A stretch of DNA of 64,000 nt. Origin: Paenibacillus faecis (GTDB taxonomy: Bacteria; Bacillota; Bacilli; Paenibacillales; Paenibacillaceae). Below, piece after piece: positions 15,781 through 24,876 of the stretch (its first letter is position 1; each line of letters opens with the position of its first letter). The stretch covers positions 620,001 through 684,000 of the forward strand of contig NZ_VSDO01000005.1 of NCBI RefSeq assembly GCF_008084145.1, given 5' to 3'. A program made the position numbers and the translations under genes. The notes under the pieces were generated by a model. The model saw nothing but the letters and a program-made list of their open reading frames with translations, was not told the DNA's origin and ran no database searches.

Positions 15781-17332
15781 CAGAAGTTACGTCCGGGTTT
15801 CGACATTAAAAGAATCCCAGCAAGACAGCCCGGAACACCAGGAATCCTTTATTCGAGAGGTAGCTGCTCGAGAAGGCATAGAAATTGATAAAGTTTATGA
15901 GGATCGCGATACTGCAACGAGCATCGTTTCCCGTTCGGACGTTCAGCAAATGATCGAGGATGCGAAGAGAGGCGAAATCAGATCGATCTGGTTCGCCTCA
16001 CTTTCTCGTTTCAGCCGGGATGCCTTAGACGCTATCTCTCTAAAGAGAATTCTTGTTAACGCGCTTAAAATCCGAGTTGTCAGCATTGAAGATGGGTACG
16101 ATTCAGCGAAAAAAGATGATGAATTGCTCTTCGGTATCAAGTCAGTAGTAAACCAAAATACCAGCGGTGATATCAGCATATCATCTCGGCGCGGTATCCG
16201 GAAATCCGCGCTTGAGGACGGAAACATCATTGCTTCTAAGCCGGCATTCGGCTATAAGAAGGTGACCGTAGATAAGCGAAAAACTTATGAAATTATTCCT
16301 GAGCAAGCTGCAATTGTCGAACTGATTTATGATCTTTATATCGGAGGTATGGGAGATAAGACAATCGTCAACTACCTCAACGGGGATAACCCAGAGGGGA
16401 TGTTTTATAAGTCTTACACTGGAAAACCATGGGGGCTCTCTACAGTACAAAGCATTCTGAGGAACCCAACGTATACTGGATACAATGTTTCAGGGAGGTA
16501 TACGACCGAGGTTGTTTACGACGACATTACTGATTTGATGAATCGGAGAAAAAAACTTGTTCAAAGGCCAGAAGCTGAATGGGAATGGGCCGAAAAACAG
16601 ACTCATCCTGCAATTATTCCACTTGAAAAGTATCGTCACGTTCAAGAGATTAGATTGGAACGGGGAGGAGCCTTTAGGGGAGGGCGGCGTGCATTTGTCA
16701 ATGTTTTCGCCAAACTAATATTTTGCGCAGAATGTGGATCAGCCATGGTGACAATGAAAAGCCGAAATCGAGCAAGAGATAAAGAATATCGCTATCTTTT
16801 GTGTAGCAGGCACCGGAGAGTTGGGGACATTGGATGCGCCAATGGTAAATGGATTCCGTATAACGATATGAGAGACGAGATAATTACTGAGGTGTTAAGT
16901 AGAATATCTAAAAAGCTAAAATCGTTAGAGTCCAAAGGAACACTTGAAATTGAAACCTCGATGCCTAAAAATGACTTGGACAAGGAAAAACGCAAATTGG
17001 AAAAACGGATCGAGGACAACCGAAAATTATTATTTGAGATCCGTCGTCAGCACATGCTCGGTGATATAGAAAGAAGCCAATATGAATTTGAGCGAGAGCA
17101 GTATGAACTCGAAATTAAAGAAATTGAAAAACGGCTTGCCGTGATTTATGCTGAGGAAAAGCGAAGCCTAGATATCGAACGTCTGGTAAAAGATGCAAAA
17201 CGGGCGTTACGTGAGCTCTCTGAAATGAAGTCATATACTGATGTTGAGAAAACGCGCGCACTATTACAACAAGTACTAAAGAGAATCGACGTCTCCAAGA
17301 CAGGAGATATCGACATAAAAACGTATGTCTAA
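15767..17332 (+). CDS. Large serine integrase/recombinase
   Basis: A 521-residue large serine recombinase. The resolvase domain has YVRVST with the catalytic Ser near residue 12 and SLSRFSRDALD near 79-89. The recombinase domain starts around KPAFGYKK and contains NPTYTGYNVSGRY. A zinc-ribbon part has CAECGSAM and a later CSRH..IGC. A coiled coil follows at about 410-480. It catalyses attP x attB integration and, with a directionality factor, excision. Start 15767 has GGAGG at 15753-15757. The gene ends about 20 bases before the attachment junction. Confidence 0.95.
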   Translation: MIKSDRSYVRVSTLKESQQDSPEHQESFIREVAAREGIEIDKVYEDRDTATSIVSRSDVQQMIEDAKRGEIRSIWFASLSRFSRDALDAISLKRILVNALKIRVVSIEDGYDSAKKDDELLFGIKSVVNQNTSGDISISSRRGIRKSALEDGNIIASKPAFGYKKVTVDKRKTYEIIPEQAAIVELIYDLYIGGMGDKTIVNYLNGDNPEGMFYKSYTGKPWGLSTVQSILRNPTYTGYNVSGRYTTEVVYDDITDLMNRRKKLVQRPEAEWEWAEKQTHPAIIPLEKYRHVQEIRLERGGAFRGGRRAFVNVFAKLIFCAECGSAMVTMKSRNRARDKEYRYLLCSRHRRVGDIGCANGKWIPYNDMRDEIITEVLSRISKKLKSLESKGTLEIETSMPKNDLDKEKRKLEKRIEDNRKLLFEIRRQHMLGDIERSQYEFEREQYELEIKEIEKRLAVIYAEEKRSLDIERLVKDAKRALRELSEMKSYTDVEKTRALLQQVLKRIDVSKTGDIDIKTYV

Positions 17333-17346
17333 TGTTGCGTGCTTGA

Positions 17347-17372
17347 AAATGCATCTCCAATGTCATGCAAAA
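17347..17372. other. Prophage attachment junction (integrase-side att, putative attR)
   Basis: Twenty bases after the integrase stop the DNA changes into the reading frame of a response-regulator C-terminus. The in-frame stop at 17344-17346 and codons before about 17353 do not fit the regulator family; from 17353 (I-S-N-V-M-Q-K-L) they do. The crossover therefore lies close to ATCTCCAATGTCATG. Short cores and integration inside genes are normal for large serine integrases. The exact core cannot be fixed without the other prophage end. Confidence 0.7.
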
Positions 17373-17439
17373 GTTGAACGTCAAGGGTCGTGCGCAAGCG
17401 GTAGTCGAGCTGATCAAGCTTGGGGAGTTAAAAATCTGA
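17347..17439 (+). pseudogene. 3' remnant of a NarL/LuxR-type response regulator split by the prophage
   Basis: The frame reading ISNVMQKLNVKGRAQAVVE and ending in LIKLGELKI is the last part of a LuxR-type HTH: the end of the recognition helix and the final helix, as in NarL/FixJ response regulators. No start or upstream part exists here because prophage DNA precedes it. A terminator follows at about 17488, which fits the natural end of the host gene. The 5' part should lie at the other prophage end, outside the window. Confidence 0.8.
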
Positions 17440-17477
17440 CGGTGTTCCAAAAGCCTCGCCCGGAAAACCGCAAGCCT

Positions 17478-17520
17478 TCTTTTTCGTCCCGCATTTGCGG
17501 GAGGGAGAGGAGGTTTTTTT
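17478..17520 (+). terminator. Terminator after the split regulator gene
   Basis: A hairpin with stem CCCGC/GCGGG (17488-17492 and 17497-17501) extends outward with purine/pyrimidine-rich flanks and is followed by a run of seven T at 17514-17520. The rest of the gap (17521-17767) is AT-rich and holds no gene or clear promoter that I can support. Confidence 0.55.
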
Positions 17521-17767
17521 GTTTGGGTGGCGGGGACTACCGAATCATAAGGAAATCAACAGAAAGCCCTGAAAACAAAATCATCAAGACGATCATAAAA
17601 ACTCCGGGTTTAACGGGAAGTAACATTTCATCGTTTTCAGGAGTGAAGTTGCAAAAAAACACGAAAAAAAAGGTTTTTTCTTGAAATAGGTCGAAATTAC
17701 CAGATGAGAAAAATTTAGCGGGCGAATCAGATTTGTTTTTTGTAATATTAAAGGAGAATCATGGAAG

Positions 17768-19588
17768 ATGGATATTAAACCGAAATACATAATTCAGCAA
17801 AGGTTTCCGCACTTACTGCAATTAAAATCTAGTGATGAAATTCAAATCCTCCCTGTGGACAAGGGAACGAACAATTTAAAGATGCTTCATAAAGGTTCAG
17901 AAAACTACATGTACGACCAGGGAGATCCCGACGCACAAATAGCGAATTGGATGGCTCAATTTGAACATGTGATGAAGGAAACACATGTACTTTTTTTTGG
18001 TATAGGTCTTGGGTGTCATATCTCGGCATTTCGGCGAAAGCATCCTGAGATTCCTTTTTCCGTGTTTGAGCCAAATCAAGGAATTATGTCTGCTTTCTTA
18101 GAGCATAGTTCTCCAAATGAATATGGAATATTATCATCGGTTGATCAAATGATGTTGGGAGATCCATTTGAGAAAGCCGTGCCGGCGCTTGCAGAACTGA
18201 TCGACCGCGTTTCCAGAATCCTGGTTGTCGTCTGGCCGGCTTATACGAGGATGTTTCCGAAAGAACTCGAGAAATTTAATAATACACTTCGACAATTGGT
18301 GGATTACAAGCAACATAGAATAAAGGTCAATCAGTTCTATGAAAAAGAATGGGCCTTAAACAGCTTACATAATATGCCGTTTGTATTGAATACCCCTAAT
18401 TTTCTGAAAGAAGGCGGGTCTCACCTTGAAGGAAAGCCCGTAGTCATCGTTTCCGCCGGGCCTTCACTTAATGATGAAATAGAGCATCTCCGAACGATTA
18501 AGGAGAAAGGGCTTGCCTATATATTTTCAGTAGGTTCGGCCGTGAATGCATTGATAGAACATGGGATTTACCCGCATGCTACTTTCAGCTACGATCCAAA
18601 TCCTTATAATGTTGATGTAATTAAGAAAATAATTGATAAACGAATAGATACGATCCCTATTGTTTTTGGAAGTACGGTAGGCAGAAATACGCTGGATTTT
18701 TATCCGGGCCCCAAAATGCACGTTATTATTACCCAGGATGAAGTATCGATGCAATTGCTTCGTAACGAATCAGGCGAGGCGCCCCCTGTTATCAATGATG
18801 CACCTTCCGTTGCGGTGATTGCGTTACAATGTATGATTCGTATGAAGGTGGGGCTGGTTATTCTGGTTGGGCAAAACTTGGCTTACCGCAACCGGAAGTA
18901 CTATGCATCCGGAATAACGAATTCGACAGGCATTCCCTACGGGGAAGGAATGACCCAAATTGAAGGCGTAAACGGAGGGGAGGTCATCAGCAACCCGTCT
19001 TTTATAAAAATGAAGAGAGAAATGGAATTTTACATTCATTCTAGTCCCGGGATTGAGTTTATTAATACAACCCGGGATGGCGCTCAAATCGCAGGAACAA
19101 AATTCCTTCATCTGGATGAGGTTATCAAACTAAGGCTCCAAGTAAAAACAGTCGATGCATCATGGATGTTCGATAACATCTCTTCCGGTTACGATATAGC
19201 TCAGTTTAAGAGAAACATTAGTAAACTACAGCGGGAGGGAGAGCTGTTTCAGCAGATTTTTGGACAACTGCAGCAGAAGTTGATGGAGTTGGCTAACTGG
19301 GTTAAGTTCGGGCTGGATGAGAAGGTGAATGTGGCTTTGGCCGAGTTTGACGAACTATTTGCGGCGATGATAGGCAATCCGTACTTCAAGATATACATAT
19401 TACCGAGAAATCGGTCGGGTTACGAGTTTTTATACAGCAAGATGGATTCTATTAGAAATGAGCGCCAAGCTTTAAGTAAGGCTCAAAAAGTTGTTTTACA
19501 TTTCGGGGATTTCGTATGGAACTGTCAGCAGGACTATGCGCAGTCCAAAGATATTATAAGTCGGTTTCATATTTCCAATAGGGGTTAG
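17768..19588 (+). CDS. DUF115 / Maf-like motility accessory family protein
   Basis: A 606-residue protein. The central part has VVIVSAGPSLNDEIEHLRTIKEKG (in outline, near 226-249) and later GLVILVGQNLAY, the DUF115/MptE-like core shared with Maf (motility accessory factor) proteins. These are thought to transfer nonulosonic acid sugars to flagellin or to have related glycosyl roles. An N-terminal region with VLFFGIGLGCHISAF resembles the extra Rossmann-like part of Maf. The next gene encodes a surface SLH protein, a possible substrate. Ribosome site AAGGAG lies 11 bases upstream; an ATG at 17761 opens only a five-codon frame. Confidence 0.85.
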   Translation: MDIKPKYIIQQRFPHLLQLKSSDEIQILPVDKGTNNLKMLHKGSENYMYDQGDPDAQIANWMAQFEHVMKETHVLFFGIGLGCHISAFRRKHPEIPFSVFEPNQGIMSAFLEHSSPNEYGILSSVDQMMLGDPFEKAVPALAELIDRVSRILVVVWPAYTRMFPKELEKFNNTLRQLVDYKQHRIKVNQFYEKEWALNSLHNMPFVLNTPNFLKEGGSHLEGKPVVIVSAGPSLNDEIEHLRTIKEKGLAYIFSVGSAVNALIEHGIYPHATFSYDPNPYNVDVIKKIIDKRIDTIPIVFGSTVGRNTLDFYPGPKMHVIITQDEVSMQLLRNESGEAPPVINDAPSVAVIALQCMIRMKVGLVILVGQNLAYRNRKYYASGITNSTGIPYGEGMTQIEGVNGGEVISNPSFIKMKREMEFYIHSSPGIEFINTTRDGAQIAGTKFLHLDEVIKLRLQVKTVDASWMFDNISSGYDIAQFKRNISKLQREGELFQQIFGQLQQKLMELANWVKFGLDEKVNVALAEFDELFAAMIGNPYFKIYILPRNRSGYEFLYSKMDSIRNERQALSKAQKVVLHFGDFVWNCQQDYAQSKDIISRFHISNRG

Positions 19589-19599
19589 GAGACATCGCA

Positions 19600-22446
19600 A
19601 TGGCCGGAAAAAAAAGAAAGCTGGAGAAAGTAGACCATATTCTAAAAGTTACTTTGTTGACTTCTCAAGTGATAAATTTGACAAGCCCATTTTATGCAAG
19701 CGCGAGTGGGAAGATAGAACAAGATCAAGCAAATCAATCCTACTCGGACAGCGCTTTAACTGTTACAGACTCGACGTATGATTCACCTCATGACATCCCT
19801 CAAACTTTTTATGTGATGTCGAACGATCCGTTGGAGCTTTTGCAAACACTCCCACACGGAAGCGGGGTTTCGTTGACCCCCTTGCTTAGTTTGTTATTCG
19901 ATCAGGAACTTCGGCTTGGAACCGGAGAGATTACGGTTTACCGGCAATCGGACGACCAAGTGGTGGAACGTCTAAGCGGCGGGAACGTGCGCCTGAGTGG
20001 AAGCGTGGCGATGATCAGTTTGAATGGTCCGCTGGCGGACGACACCTCGTATTACGTCCAAGTGAGCTCAGGGATGTTCCAGGATGGAGCGGGGCAGGGA
20101 TTTGGCGGTATCTATGGCCCCGGATCGTGGAGCTTCCGGACGGTGGACCAAACAGCCCCGCAGATGGTGAGCAAGAGTCCGGAAGGCAGCGGAGCGATGT
20201 TAGTTTCAGGGCTGATCATGACGTTTAACGAACCAGTGCAGTGGGGAACGGGTGACGTCATAGTACATGAAGCCTTGGATGGCCGTATAGCAAGACAAGT
20301 TCACGTGTCGGGCGGTAGCTTTACAACCGGCTATGGAACGTTGAATGGAAACAGAGCGGATCTGTATCTGAACGGCGAACTGGAAGAGGGAACATCTTAC
20401 TACGTGGAAGTGACACCGGGAACGCTCACGGACCGCAGCGGCAACCCGTTCGCGGGTATCCTGGGGTCGAGCGGGTGGACGTTTACGACCTGGAATGAGG
20501 CCCCGTATTATACGAGCCTGTGGCCGCATAACAGCGGTGCGGCATTACAGCCGGAACTGACCATTCTCTTTAGCGAAGCGATTCGGCTTGGAACCGGAGA
20601 GATTACGGTTTACCGGCAATCGGACGACCAAGTGGTGGAACGTCTGAGCGGCGGGAACGTGCGTCTGAGTGGAAGCGTGGCGATGATCAGTTTGAATGGT
20701 CCGCTGGCGGACGACACCTCGTATTACGTCCAAGTGAGCTCAGGGATGTTCCAGGATGGAGCGGGGCAGGGATTTGGCGGCATCTATGGCCCCGGATCGT
20801 GGAGCTTCCGGACGGTGGATCAAACGGCCCCGCAGATGGTGAGCAAGAGTCCGGAAGGCAGCGGAGCGGTGTTAGTTTCAGGGCTGAGCATGACGTTTAA
20901 CGAACCGGTGCAGTGGGGAACGGGCGACGTCATAGTACATGAAGCCTTGGATGGCCGTATAGCAAAACAAGTTCACGTGTCGGGCGGTAGGTTTACAACC
21001 GGCTATGGAACGTTGAATGGAAGCAGAGCGGATCTGTATCTGGACGGCGGACTGGAAGAGGGAACGTCGTACTACGTGGAAGTGACGCCGGGAACGCTCA
21101 CGGACCGCAGCGGCAACCCGTTCGCGGGTATCTTGGGGTCGAACGGGTGGAAATTTGGCAGCTTGCCTGTATCACTTAACAAAGGTTCGAAGAATAATGG
21201 GGGGACCGTTACCGGTGTATCAAATTCGGTTCCTTTGGTTAACTCGCAAAGTGGGATACTGGTTAATGCAAAAAAAACAACCACGCTGACTGAAGCAGGT
21301 GAGCGGACGACGTTAGATATTAATGAGGACGATCTGACCAAGGAGTTACGCAAAAATGGATCCCACACCTTAATGATAGATGCAGCCCAATTTGGGTCAA
21401 ATATTATAGTTAATCTGCCTATGAACTCTTTCCGCATTTCAGAGGCATTCGGCAATCTGCGTATTGGATTTGGTTCTTCTGAGGCTCAATATTTCCTACC
21501 TGCAGAACTAATCCAGAAATGGGCGGAGACTTATAACGAAGAAACATTGTCCATCCAAATCACCAAATTGGATAATGAGACGAAATCATTGATTCAAGGC
21601 ATGGTTGTTAATGAAAAAGCAGTGCAAGCCGAACCCGGACCAACTGAATTTTTGGTTCGTGCCGGTCAGCGGGAGATTTCCGATTTTTCAAATAAATATG
21701 TTGAGCGAAAACTCCTTTTGAGCGAAACGGTTTCCGCAAAAAATTCAACTGCGGTATGGATGAATCCTGAAACGAATCGTTTGCATTTTGTTCCTTCACT
21801 CTTTGAAAATGAGGACGGGTCTACGGAGGTTACTATAAAGACAGCTCACAACAGTATTTATACCGTAATCTCGGCAGATAAAAAATTCTCGGATATGAAT
21901 GGCCATTGGGCATACGATGATGTGGAACTAATGGCAAATAAGCTTATTTTACAGGGCGTAACCCCTGAAAAATTCGATCCGAACAGACCCATAACCCGTA
22001 GCGAATTTGTCGCCTTAATCGCAAGAGGGTTGGGATTACAAGAAGACGCGGAGTCGGATCGGTTTTCAGATGTAACCGCCAACGATTGGCATGCCGGAAG
22101 TATTGGAGCGGCGATAGAAGCAGGATTGGTGCAGGGGAACGAGAATAACAAATTCCTTCCCAATGATCCTATAACCCGGGAGGAAATCGCTCTAATCGCT
22201 GAAAGAGCGCTGGAGTATGTTAAAGGAAACGGGGAAAGGGAAAGTTCCAATACTCCTAACTTGCCTGCATACAAAGATGAGGGTACGGTATCCCTTTGGG
22301 CGAAGAAGGCAATGAACCAAGCTATAAGTCAGGGGTTGATCCAAGGAAAATCCCAGGATACTCTTGACCCGAAGGAAACCGCTACTCGAGCAGAGGCAGC
22401 TTCAGTCATAAAGAGATTGTTGAGGTTGTTGAAATTTATAGACTAA
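19600..22446 (+). CDS. Surface protein with SbsA Ig-like repeats and three SLH domains
   Basis: A 948-residue exported protein. After a basic, hydrophobic N-terminus (weak signal peptide to about residue 37) come four Ig-like modules of the SbsA/Big_5 type (about 80-523), as two pairs of nearly identical 224-residue periods. A unique region follows (about 530-760). The end has three SLH domains starting near 763 (FSDMNGHWAYDDVELM), 823 (FSDVTANDWHAGSI) and 890 (YKDEGTVSLWAKKAM), which bind pyruvylated cell-wall polymer. It is likely an S-layer or surface adhesin protein, coexpressed with the DUF115 gene 12 bases upstream. Confidence 0.9.
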   Translation: MAGKKRKLEKVDHILKVTLLTSQVINLTSPFYASASGKIEQDQANQSYSDSALTVTDSTYDSPHDIPQTFYVMSNDPLELLQTLPHGSGVSLTPLLSLLFDQELRLGTGEITVYRQSDDQVVERLSGGNVRLSGSVAMISLNGPLADDTSYYVQVSSGMFQDGAGQGFGGIYGPGSWSFRTVDQTAPQMVSKSPEGSGAMLVSGLIMTFNEPVQWGTGDVIVHEALDGRIARQVHVSGGSFTTGYGTLNGNRADLYLNGELEEGTSYYVEVTPGTLTDRSGNPFAGILGSSGWTFTTWNEAPYYTSLWPHNSGAALQPELTILFSEAIRLGTGEITVYRQSDDQVVERLSGGNVRLSGSVAMISLNGPLADDTSYYVQVSSGMFQDGAGQGFGGIYGPGSWSFRTVDQTAPQMVSKSPEGSGAVLVSGLSMTFNEPVQWGTGDVIVHEALDGRIAKQVHVSGGRFTTGYGTLNGSRADLYLDGGLEEGTSYYVEVTPGTLTDRSGNPFAGILGSNGWKFGSLPVSLNKGSKNNGGTVTGVSNSVPLVNSQSGILVNAKKTTTLTEAGERTTLDINEDDLTKELRKNGSHTLMIDAAQFGSNIIVNLPMNSFRISEAFGNLRIGFGSSEAQYFLPAELIQKWAETYNEETLSIQITKLDNETKSLIQGMVVNEKAVQAEPGPTEFLVRAGQREISDFSNKYVERKLLLSETVSAKNSTAVWMNPETNRLHFVPSLFENEDGSTEVTIKTAHNSIYTVISADKKFSDMNGHWAYDDVELMANKLILQGVTPEKFDPNRPITRSEFVALIARGLGLQEDAESDRFSDVTANDWHAGSIGAAIEAGLVQGNENNKFLPNDPITREEIALIAERALEYVKGNGERESSNTPNLPAYKDEGTVSLWAKKAMNQAISQGLIQGKSQDTLDPKETATRAEAASVIKRLLRLLKFID
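19912..20486 (+). repeat. Ig-like module pair, copy 1 of tandem duplication
   Basis: This 575-bp stretch is nearly identical at DNA level to 20584-21158, with an offset of 672 bp (224 codons). The two copies differ only by scattered single bases. The high identity implies recent duplication or ongoing gene conversion inside the surface protein gene. Confidence 0.85.
20584..21158 (+). repeat. Ig-like module pair, copy 2 of tandem duplication
   Basis: Second copy of the 575-bp unit at 19912-20486. The 97 bases between the copies encode the start of an A-type module and are less alike, so the edges of the duplication fall inside modules, not at their borders. Confidence 0.85.
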
Positions 22447-22522
22447 TATTCGGAACTAAAGCCGGAAAAGCTAAAGAGAGATAGAATTAGGCGAAGACAT
22501 TGTTGAAAAGTTGATTCAGAGG

Positions 22523-22564
22523 AAAGACCTCCAGCCGCTGAACAAGCGGATCGGAGGTCTTTTG
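22523..22564. terminator. Bidirectional terminator between SLH gene and MFS gene
   Basis: The inverted repeat AAAGACCTCC / GGAGGTCTTT (22523-22532 and 22553-22562) is flanked by A and T runs. It can end the + strand SLH transcript and the - strand MFS transcript, whose stop lies at 22589. Confidence 0.8.
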
Positions 22565-22588
22565 CCGTTCTAATAAGGTTTTCTTTAG

Positions 22589-23881
22589 TTATTTGTCAAA
22601 GGGTACCTGGCCCTTTCCATCCCCCAAGGCATATTTTTTCTGGCTTCGGGCCTCTATTTCGGACAAGTCCCCATTGAGTGTTTTGAGATTGGAAAAGAAC
22701 AAGCCGGCGAAAGAGCTAAGTATCGGAATGATCCCTGCAACCAGAAACAACATTTGCACGCCATAGCGATCAGCTACCGCGCTGCCGACAAAGGCCCCTA
22801 CAGGCTGCAGGCTTCCTCCGATCAGAAAGCGGATCGCATTGACGCGTCCCTGGAGATGACCGGGAACGAGTTTGCCATGCAACGAAGAACTCAGAGCGCC
22901 AAAGAATGGACCGGATACACCGACCGCGAACAGTGCGGCTAACGCAATCGTGTAGCTGTACACAAGTCCCAGAATCATGTTGAAGAAACCCATGGCGGCC
23001 AAACTTGAGATCATCACCGTTCTCCGTTGTTTGATCTCTCCTAATATTGAAATGAGTCCGAGCCCTGTTAACGTGCCCAAGGCCGTAGCGGCCGTCAGTG
23101 TCCCCATGGCCTCGGCATCCCGGTGCAACACTTCACTGACATAAGGAACCATCATCGTCCAGATGGCTACGGAGCACATATTGCTGATCGAGACCATCCC
23201 CATAATGGCCAGCATTGCCGGAAATTTCCTGTAGAAGATGAACCCCTCTCCGATTTCCCGGAGATAGGCCGCAATAGAAGGGCTGGACGAAGTTTTGCCG
23301 GGCCGAAAAGTTTTCGGCAGGAACAGCAACATGATAATGGCCGCTATATAACATAGGGCATTCACGCCCAACGCCGGAAGCGATCCCACGCCGGCAACCA
23401 CGGCGCCGGCCATCGCCGGACCGATCAAGGTCACCGCGTTCCTGCAGCCATCGATGACCGCAAAAGCCCGGGTTAGCTTACGTGAGTCCGCGGCATCTGG
23501 CACGAGCGCCATCGCGGTCGGCAAATATAAGGCAGAACATGAACCGCTAAGTCCTGCGGCCAGGAACAAATGCCAAAGTTGGAGTTGACCGATCAGTCCG
23601 GCGATCAGCGGCAGAACAACGGCAGTTAGCCGTAAGGCGGCCAGAGCGGCCATAAGGCGGCTGCGAGGCCATCGGTCGGAGAGTGGAGAACCGAGAAGGC
23701 GGAGGATCAGTTCAGGGATTCCGGAGGATAACGCGAGTGCCCCCATGGCCAGTTTCGAGCCGGTGATCTCGTATACGAGCCATTCCATGGAGAGTAAGCC
23801 GAAGGCATCTCCAAAACCGCTCAGGGTGACGGTGGATAGCAGCCCATAATAAGCATGTTTTTGCCCTTTCACCAAAATCAT
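22589..23881 (-). CDS. MFS efflux transporter
   Basis: A 430-residue membrane protein with about twelve hydrophobic segments and the MFS motif GSPLSDRWPRSRLM between segments 2 and 3. The layout (FGDAFGLLSMEWLVYEITGS at the start; GRVNAIRFLIGGSLQPVGAFVG late) matches the EntS/MFS_3-type exporters. The substrate is unknown. It follows the ArsR-type regulator gene by five bases, so the two form an operon, probably a stress-induced efflux unit. The C-terminal tail is a charged cytoplasmic extension. Confidence 0.9.
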   Translation of the reverse strand: MILVKGQKHAYYGLLSTVTLSGFGDAFGLLSMEWLVYEITGSKLAMGALALSSGIPELILRLLGSPLSDRWPRSRLMAALAALRLTAVVLPLIAGLIGQLQLWHLFLAAGLSGSCSALYLPTAMALVPDAADSRKLTRAFAVIDGCRNAVTLIGPAMAGAVVAGVGSLPALGVNALCYIAAIIMLLFLPKTFRPGKTSSSPSIAAYLREIGEGFIFYRKFPAMLAIMGMVSISNMCSVAIWTMMVPYVSEVLHRDAEAMGTLTAATALGTLTGLGLISILGEIKQRRTVMISSLAAMGFFNMILGLVYSYTIALAALFAVGVSGPFFGALSSSLHGKLVPGHLQGRVNAIRFLIGGSLQPVGAFVGSAVADRYGVQMLFLVAGIIPILSSFAGLFFSNLKTLNGDLSEIEARSQKKYALGDGKGQVPFDK

Positions 23882-23886
23882 CCCCT

Positions 23887-24837
23887 CTATGCCTCTGTAT
23901 TCGTTTTTACAGGGGCATCATAGTTGAGATAGGCGCCGATTTGGAGGGGAAGAGAGTTCACGGCCTCGCTGCGCAGGCTGTATTCTACGGATTTGAACTC
24001 CATATTCTTGGGATAGTAGTGCACGATAACCAGACCCGCGGCCCGTAACGCGATTAAGTGGTAATGAATCGTACTTTTGGATAAAGCAATCTCGCGCACG
24101 ATTTCTGTAAAAGTCATCTGCTTGCGTGACAATAAATGGAGAATGCGTAACCGGGTTTCATCCGATAATGCTCTGGTTAGCCTGAGGAGGCTTGGAGAAG
24201 GGTAACCGGGCGCCTCAGGAAAGAGATCGCAGGAATAATTAGTGAATATCATCGACTCAAAGAAGCTGGAGGTGACAAGCGGCCGGGAATGGTACTGAGG
24301 AATTAAGACGACTTGTTTAAGCTCCTCGTGCGGGTACAGGCGCATTCCCCCTGTTGCTTCTTCATATATGTCCATACTTTTTGTTTTGTTTAGCCGGGAC
24401 TGCAGCGACAAAGCTTCCTGCTGAAGCCCTTCCAGAATCCGTGAATCAATCCGGCTGAAATAATTCAAATCCCATTCCCGCAAAATTTCGGAAGCTGAAT
24501 TTCGTAGCTCTGTGAGATTGGAGGGGACCGTCTGTCCGCACGCCGCCGAGATGTCGAATAATTGGCCGGTGGAAAGACCTTCAAACCAATCCAAAAAGCC
24601 AGTTACTGTACGGGGGCCGGGACATCTCCAAATAAAAGGAGATAGACTGAAGTCATTCAAGAGTTTGACTGCATCCCGCATCTTGTGCAAACTTACGGGG
24701 GCAAACAGATCCTGAACCTCACGGACCCAGGTCTTTCCGGCTTCAATCGCACCATGGTTTTGTTTGTTAAAAAAAGTACTCAGACTTGTTACGCATTCAT
24801 AAACCGGAGCAAAATCCACTTCGACTTTATATGACAT
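23887..24837 (-). CDS. ArsR-type winged-helix regulator with long N-terminal domain
   Basis: A 316-residue protein. The C-terminal part (about 220-290) is an ArsR/HTH_20 domain: SLLRLTRALSDETRLRILHLLS, then MTFTEIVREIALSKSTIHYHLIALRAAGLV. The first 210 residues form a helical domain of unknown ligand, much longer than the classical 100-residue ArsR repressors. Similar large ArsR proteins often accompany MFS genes in Bacilli. Palindromes immediately upstream suggest self-regulation. The ligand cannot be deduced. Confidence 0.85.
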   Translation of the reverse strand: MSYKVEVDFAPVYECVTSLSTFFNKQNHGAIEAGKTWVREVQDLFAPVSLHKMRDAVKLLNDFSLSPFIWRCPGPRTVTGFLDWFEGLSTGQLFDISAACGQTVPSNLTELRNSASEILREWDLNYFSRIDSRILEGLQQEALSLQSRLNKTKSMDIYEEATGGMRLYPHEELKQVVLIPQYHSRPLVTSSFFESMIFTNYSCDLFPEAPGYPSPSLLRLTRALSDETRLRILHLLSRKQMTFTEIVREIALSKSTIHYHLIALRAAGLVIVHYYPKNMEFKSVEYSLRSEAVNSLPLQIGAYLNYDAPVKTNTEA

Positions 24838-24876
24838 GACAGGTACATGTTCCTTTCTTTTAGGGCTAAAATAAAT

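Noticed and set aside
17640..17767. A sigmaD-type promoter before the DUF115 gene
   Set aside because: GGTCGAAAT partly resembles a -10 box, but there is no TAAA-type -35 at the right spacing.
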